NCBI GenBank assembly: GCA_051886675.1
Contig: JBJEYH010000192.1
Coordinates: 1 to 64,000, forward strand
DNA from: UBA11524 sp051886675
GTDB lineage: Bacteria > Bacillota > Clostridia > Christensenellales > Aristaeellaceae
Reading direction: 5' to 3'
Length of the DNA: 64,000 nucleotides
Part shown: piece by piece, positions 60,233 to 64,000 of the stretch
Layout: each line of letters begins with the position of its first letter
Numbering within the stretch: the first letter of the stretch is position 1
Notes under the pieces: generated by a model
Seen by the model: only the letters and a program-made list of their open reading frames with translations
What the model was told of the DNA's origin: nothing
The model's database searches: none
Made by a program: the position numbers and the translations under genes

Positions 60233-61984
60233 ATGAGTCAGAATACGACCGACAATCAGAAAAAGGAAAACCTCGCCCTGGACGACGGCCGCCGCGTCAA
60301 GGTGCTGTCCCCGGGCATGATGGTGTTCAAGCGGTTCATCCGCAACCGTCTGGCGATCGCCGGTATCTGCATCCTGGTGTTCATGTTTGCCTTTTCCTTC
60401 CTGGGCGGCGTGATTTCGCCCTATACGCAGGATCAGGTTTTCTACAAGTATGACTATGCCAACAAGGAATACGCTGGCGCCGTGGTGAACACGGAGTTCC
60501 GCTACACCACCCGCGAGGGCGTGCAGCTGCCCGCGGCGGCCCGCGCGTCCTTCAACCTGGCGGCCAAGAAGGATGATCCCACCTTCACCGCCGGCGGCGT
60601 GACCTATTCCGTCACCAAGGTGGATGACAACTTCTACCGCATCGGCACGGCCTCCGAGCTGGGTACGGTGACGGTGCTGGGCAAGATCGCCGACGTGAAG
60701 CCCACCGGCGACGCGGTCATCTCCGATGAGCTGAAGAACGCTGCCATCAAGGCGGCCACCAGCGGCGGCGGCACCTTCGAGGTGGACGGCGTATCCTACA
60801 CGCTGACCGCCGGCGCGGCCAAGAGCTACGTGCTGTCCGGCACGGAGGACATCGCCCTGGCGTCCATCCTGAACTACGACGCCTTCGACAATCAGTTCAG
60901 CAGCCTGGTGTCGTCCTTCGACTTCCGCCTGGCCAGCGAAACCGCCATGCATCAGGGGGATACCGCCTTTGAGATGGACGGCGTGACCTACTACCTGGAT
61001 ATCGAGACGGAAACCACCGCCACCATCTACATGATGGAGGGCGGCGAGAAGGTCATGGTGGCCAATGTGTCCAACGTGATCGTCAACCCCGTGAACGATA
61101 TCTTCCTGTCCATTTCCTACAAGGCCGCGGTGGCCGACGCCATCGCCGCGAAGGAAACCTCCTTCGAGTACGTGAATGAAAACGGCGAGACAGAGAAGCA
61201 TACCATTGAGCTGCGCGTCAACGGCTACGTGGTGTCCACCATGCAGCGCACCATGCTCATCGACATGTATTCCGCGCCGAGCCTGACCCATCCCCTGGGC
61301 ACCGACGACCACGGCATGGACGTGCTGACCCGCCTGATGTACGGCGGCCGCATCTCCCTGATGGTGGGCTTCGTGGTTGTGTTCCTGGAGATGCTCATCG
61401 GCATCATCATCGGCGGTGTGTCCGGCTACTTCGGCGGCTGGGTGGATACGCTGCTGATGCGCTTTGTGGATCTGTTCAACTCCATCCCCTACTACCCGAT
61501 GATGATCATCGCCGGCTCCCTGATGGACGCCTTCGAGGTCAACCCCTACACGCGAATCTTCATGCTGATGGGCATCATGGGTATCATGGGCTGGACGGGC
61601 GTGGCCCGCGTGGTCCGCGGCCAGATCCTCTCCCTGCGTGAGCAGGACTTCATGGTGGCCACGGAGGCGACCGGCGTGCGCATCAGCCGCCGCATCTTCC
61701 GCCACCTGGTGCCCAACGTCATGCCCCTGCTGATCGTGCAGGCCACCATGTCCCTGGGCTCCATCATCCTGACCGAGGCGACGCTGTCCTTCCTGGGCCT
61801 GGGCATCAAGTACCCGCTGGCCTCCTGGGGCACCATCATCAACTCCGCCAGTAACATCTACGTCATGTCCAACTTCTGGTTCATCTGGATTCCCGCAGGC
61901 GTGCTGATTGTGCTCACCGTGCTTGGTTTCAACTTTGTCGGTGACGGCCTGCGCGATGCCTTTGACCCGAAGATGAAGCGCTAA
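60233..61984 (+). CDS. DppC-type permease with a large extracellular insert
   Basis: A 583-residue permease, about 280 longer than usual. The N-terminal helix is at about 40-62. The standard permease part begins HPLGTDDHGMDVLTR at residue 353 and includes the EAA loop VATEATGVRISRRIFRHLVPN. Between them, about residues 65-350 form an extracytoplasmic domain rich in beta-type repeats (FTAGGVTYSVTKVDDNFYR, FEVDGVSYTLTAGA, FEMDGVTYYLD). The repeated F-x-x-D/G-G-V-x-Y motif suggests an internally duplicated domain that could dock the equally enlarged binding protein. It follows the DppB-type gene by 21 bp. Confidence 0.88.
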   Translation: MSQNTTDNQKKENLALDDGRRVKVLSPGMMVFKRFIRNRLAIAGICILVFMFAFSFLGGVISPYTQDQVFYKYDYANKEYAGAVVNTEFRYTTREGVQLPAAARASFNLAAKKDDPTFTAGGVTYSVTKVDDNFYRIGTASELGTVTVLGKIADVKPTGDAVISDELKNAAIKAATSGGGTFEVDGVSYTLTAGAAKSYVLSGTEDIALASILNYDAFDNQFSSLVSSFDFRLASETAMHQGDTAFEMDGVTYYLDIETETTATIYMMEGGEKVMVANVSNVIVNPVNDIFLSISYKAAVADAIAAKETSFEYVNENGETEKHTIELRVNGYVVSTMQRTMLIDMYSAPSLTHPLGTDDHGMDVLTRLMYGGRISLMVGFVVVFLEMLIGIIIGGVSGYFGGWVDTLLMRFVDLFNSIPYYPMMIIAGSLMDAFEVNPYTRIFMLMGIMGIMGWTGVARVVRGQILSLREQDFMVATEATGVRISRRIFRHLVPNVMPLLIVQATMSLGSIILTEATLSFLGLGIKYPLASWGTIINSASNIYVMSNFWFIWIPAGVLIVLTVLGFNFVGDGLRDAFDPKMKR

Positions 61985-62000
61985 GCGGGAGGCTGTCGAA

Positions 62001-63161
62001 ATGAGCAAAGAAAAGAAAAAATCCGGATATATTTCGGCGCGTGAGTCCCGCAGGATCAGCAAGGAAAATCTGAGGATCACCCGGGAATTTGAAAAGAAGC
62101 GCGAGCGGAAGAACGTCCCCGAATCCGAGTACCTCACCCAGATGAAGAACCCCGAAAACGTGGTGGAGTTCGACAATCTGCACACCTACTTCTTCACCGA
62201 CATCGGCACGGTGAAGGCTGTGGACGGCGTGTCCTTCGACGTGCCCATCGGCAAGACCGTGGGCATCGTGGGCGAGTCCGGCTGCGGCAAGAGCGTGACC
62301 AGCATGTCCCTGATGCAGCTGGTGCAGCGGCCCACCGGTCAGACCGTGGCCGGCGAAATGCGCCTGAACCTGGGCGACAAGGCCTATGACGTGGCAAAGA
62401 TGCCTCTGGAGGCCATGCAGAAGATCCGCGGCAACGTGATCTCCATGATCTTCCAGGAGCCCATGACCAGCCTGAACCCGGTGTTCCGCATCGGCTTCCA
62501 GCTGGACGAGGTCATCGCCCTGCACAACCCCTCCATGAGCAAGGAGGAGGTCAAGCAGCGCTCCATCGAGGCCATCAAGATGGTGGGCATCGCGGACGCC
62601 GAGGGCGTGTACAGCCGCTATCCCCATGAGCTGTCCGGCGGCATGCGGCAGCGCATCGTCATCGCCATGGCGCTGGTGTGCAACCCCCGCCTGATCATCG
62701 CCGACGAGCCCACCACCGCCCTGGACGTGACCATTCAGGCGCAGATCCTGGAGCTGCTGCGCGAGCTGAAGAGCAAGATCAACGCGTCCATCATGCTGAT
62801 CACCCACGACCTGGGCGTCATCGCGGAGATGGCGGACTACGTGGTGGTCATGTATGCGGGCCGCGTGGTGGAGAAGGGCCTGGCGCATGAGGTCTTCCTG
62901 GATCCCCGCCATCCCTACACCATCGGCCTGATGGAGTCCAAGCCCGTGATCAACAAGACCGTGGATCGGCTGTATTCCATCCCCGGCGCGGTGCCCAACC
63001 CCATCAACATGCCCAACTACTGCTACTTCCGCGACCGGTGCGAAAAGTGCGTGAACCGCTGCGACGGCCAGTATCCGCCGGAGATTCACGTCACCGATAC
63101 CCACATCGTCAGCTGCTGGCGGTACTTTGACCAGGACAAGGGAGGCGACAGCAATGGCTGA
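62001..63161 (+). CDS. DppD/OppD-type ATPase
   Basis: A 386-residue ATPase. A charged N-terminal extension (about 1-52, KKKSGYISARESRRISKENL) precedes the core. Walker A GESGCGKS is at 91-98, the Q-loop in MIFQEPMTSLNPV, the signature LSGGMRQR, Walker B LIIADEPTTALD, and the H-loop in LITHDLGV. The C-terminal oligopeptide domain has the four-cysteine segment CYFRDRCEKCVNRCDGQYP, found in peptide importers and in some cases binding an Fe-S cluster. It starts 16 bp after the DppC-type gene and overlaps the next ATPase by 8 bp. Confidence 0.92.
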   Translation: MSKEKKKSGYISARESRRISKENLRITREFEKKRERKNVPESEYLTQMKNPENVVEFDNLHTYFFTDIGTVKAVDGVSFDVPIGKTVGIVGESGCGKSVTSMSLMQLVQRPTGQTVAGEMRLNLGDKAYDVAKMPLEAMQKIRGNVISMIFQEPMTSLNPVFRIGFQLDEVIALHNPSMSKEEVKQRSIEAIKMVGIADAEGVYSRYPHELSGGMRQRIVIAMALVCNPRLIIADEPTTALDVTIQAQILELLRELKSKINASIMLITHDLGVIAEMADYVVVMYAGRVVEKGLAHEVFLDPRHPYTIGLMESKPVINKTVDRLYSIPGAVPNPINMPNYCYFRDRCEKCVNRCDGQYPPEIHVTDTHIVSCWRYFDQDKGGDSNG

Positions 63162-64000
63162 TAGCAAGAGCACCTATGTGGTGGAGGTCAAGGACCTCTG
63201 CAAATACTTCCCCATCAAGGCGGGCCTGTTCGGCCGCGTGGTGGGCCACGTGCACGCGGTGGAGAACGTCTCCTTCAAGCTCAAGCGCGGCACCACCATG
63301 GGTCTTGTGGGCGAGTCCGGCTGCGGCAAGACCACCATCGGCAAGACCATCCTGAACCTGACCCCCAAGACCAGCGGCGAGGTCATCTTCAACGAGGAGA
63401 CCCATCTGGATCAGCTCAGCCACAAGGAGCTGCAGGCCTTCCGTCCGAAGATCCAGATCATCTTCCAGGATCCCTACTCCAGCCTGTCGCCCCGTCTGCC
63501 CGTGGGCGAGATCATCGGCGAGGCCGTGCGCGAGCATCACCTGGTGCCGGATGATCAGCTGGACGAATACGTCACCCGGGTCATGAAGGCCTGCGGTCTG
63601 CACGAGTACCAGAAGGATCGCTATCCCCATGAGTTCTCCGGCGGCCAGCGGCAGCGCATCTGCATTGCCCGCGCCATCGCCCTGAACCCGGACTTCATCG
63701 TCTGCGACGAGCCCGTGTCCGCACTGGACGTGTCCATTCAGGCGCAGATCATTAACCTGCTGGAGGATCTGCAGAAGCAGTTCAACCTGACCTACCTGTT
63801 CATCAGCCATGACCTGTCCGTGGTGCAGCACATCTCGGACACGGTGGGCGTGATGTACCTGGGCAACATGGTGGAGTTCGCCAGCAAGGAGGAAATCTTC
63901 GCCAATCCGCTGCATCCCTACACCCAGGCGCTGTTCAGCGCCATCCCGGTGCCGGATCCCACGGTGAAGATGAACCGCATCATCCTGGAGGGCAGCATTC
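63154..64000 (+). CDS. DppF/OppF-type ATPase, 3' end beyond the window
   Basis: The first 282 codons of an ATPase of the OppF/DppF type. The ATG at 63154 has GGGAGG eight bases upstream and lies inside the end of the previous gene. Walker A GESGCGKT, the Q-loop IIFQDPYSSLSPR, signature FSGGQRQR, Walker B FIVCDEPVSALD and H-loop FISHDLSV are all present. The sequence continues into the C-terminal HPYTQALFSAIPVPDP segment when the window ends. With the DppD-type protein it forms the two-ATPase engine of the peptide importer. Confidence 0.9.
   Translation, partial: MADSKSTYVVEVKDLCKYFPIKAGLFGRVVGHVHAVENVSFKLKRGTTMGLVGESGCGKTTIGKTILNLTPKTSGEVIFNEETHLDQLSHKELQAFRPKIQIIFQDPYSSLSPRLPVGEIIGEAVREHHLVPDDQLDEYVTRVMKACGLHEYQKDRYPHEFSGGQRQRICIARAIALNPDFIVCDEPVSALDVSIQAQIINLLEDLQKQFNLTYLFISHDLSVVQHISDTVGVMYLGNMVEFASKEEIFANPLHPYTQALFSAIPVPDPTVKMNRIILEGSI

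Overview
The window is GC-rich, low-GC-spacer DNA from a spore-forming Firmicute, most likely a gut Clostridia lineage (Oscillospirales/Christensenellales-like). The evidence is a sigK gene with a pro-sequence, three lipoprotein-type CUT1 sugar importers with YesM/YesN and AraC regulators, an NfnAB electron-bifurcating pair, Clostridia-style serine recombinase, and textbook sigma-A promoters (17-bp spacers) with Shine-Dalgarno starts. A block of exactly 100 N at 59818-59917 shows it is a scaffolded draft or metagenome assembly.

Main result: sigK is split. Its 5' part (47417-48061, minus strand) stops abnormally in the last helix of the DNA-binding region. The missing C-terminus (22 codons plus stop) lies 30.4 kb away at 16924-16992, same strand, directly beside a SpoIVCA-type large serine recombinase (17072-18679). 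The two junctions share a central GT dinucleotide and carry 24-bp inverted arms (23 of 24 identical) on their inner sides. Excision would restore an uninterrupted 231-codon sigK and leave a circle with a near-perfect palindromic attP. Everything from 16991 to 47434 is therefore a sigK-intervening (skin) element. Its cargo is not phage genes but sugar and organic-acid catabolism.

Layout. 1-15400 (outside the element): histidine phosphatase; an 88-bp tandem repeat array; a MacAB-like adaptor/permease/ATPase operon; uxuA-uxuB for hexuronate breakdown with a string of seven hairpins between them; a GH20 hexosaminidase; nfnA-nfnB; a Cu/Zn-SOD-like protein lacking a copper ligand; nadR. 15418-16924: a metallophosphoesterase and a 112-bp hairpin repeat array ending at the sigK 3' fragment. 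16991-47434: the skin element, with (a) recombinase plus a 48-residue ORF, (b) an importer with GH127 and GH31 enzymes and an AraC regulator, (c) an importer with a GH43-like enzyme and a YesMN two-component system, (d) two operons of a DapA-like aldolase, three SDRs, an Fe-alcohol dehydrogenase, a 2-hydroxyacid dehydrogenase, a type I dehydroquinase-like enzyme and a third importer. The two operons in (d) share a promoter/operator layout that fits control by the AraC gene at 46474-47403.

48061-64000 (outside): an AraC regulator, a VOC protein, a secreted repeat protein, a divergent pair of degenerate metalloenzymes (metallophosphoesterase-like and VanY-like), a transglutaminase-like exported protein, a two-gene membrane cassette, and an oligopeptide-type ABC importer operon whose DppC-type permease has a large extra extracellular domain. 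The operon runs off the right edge.
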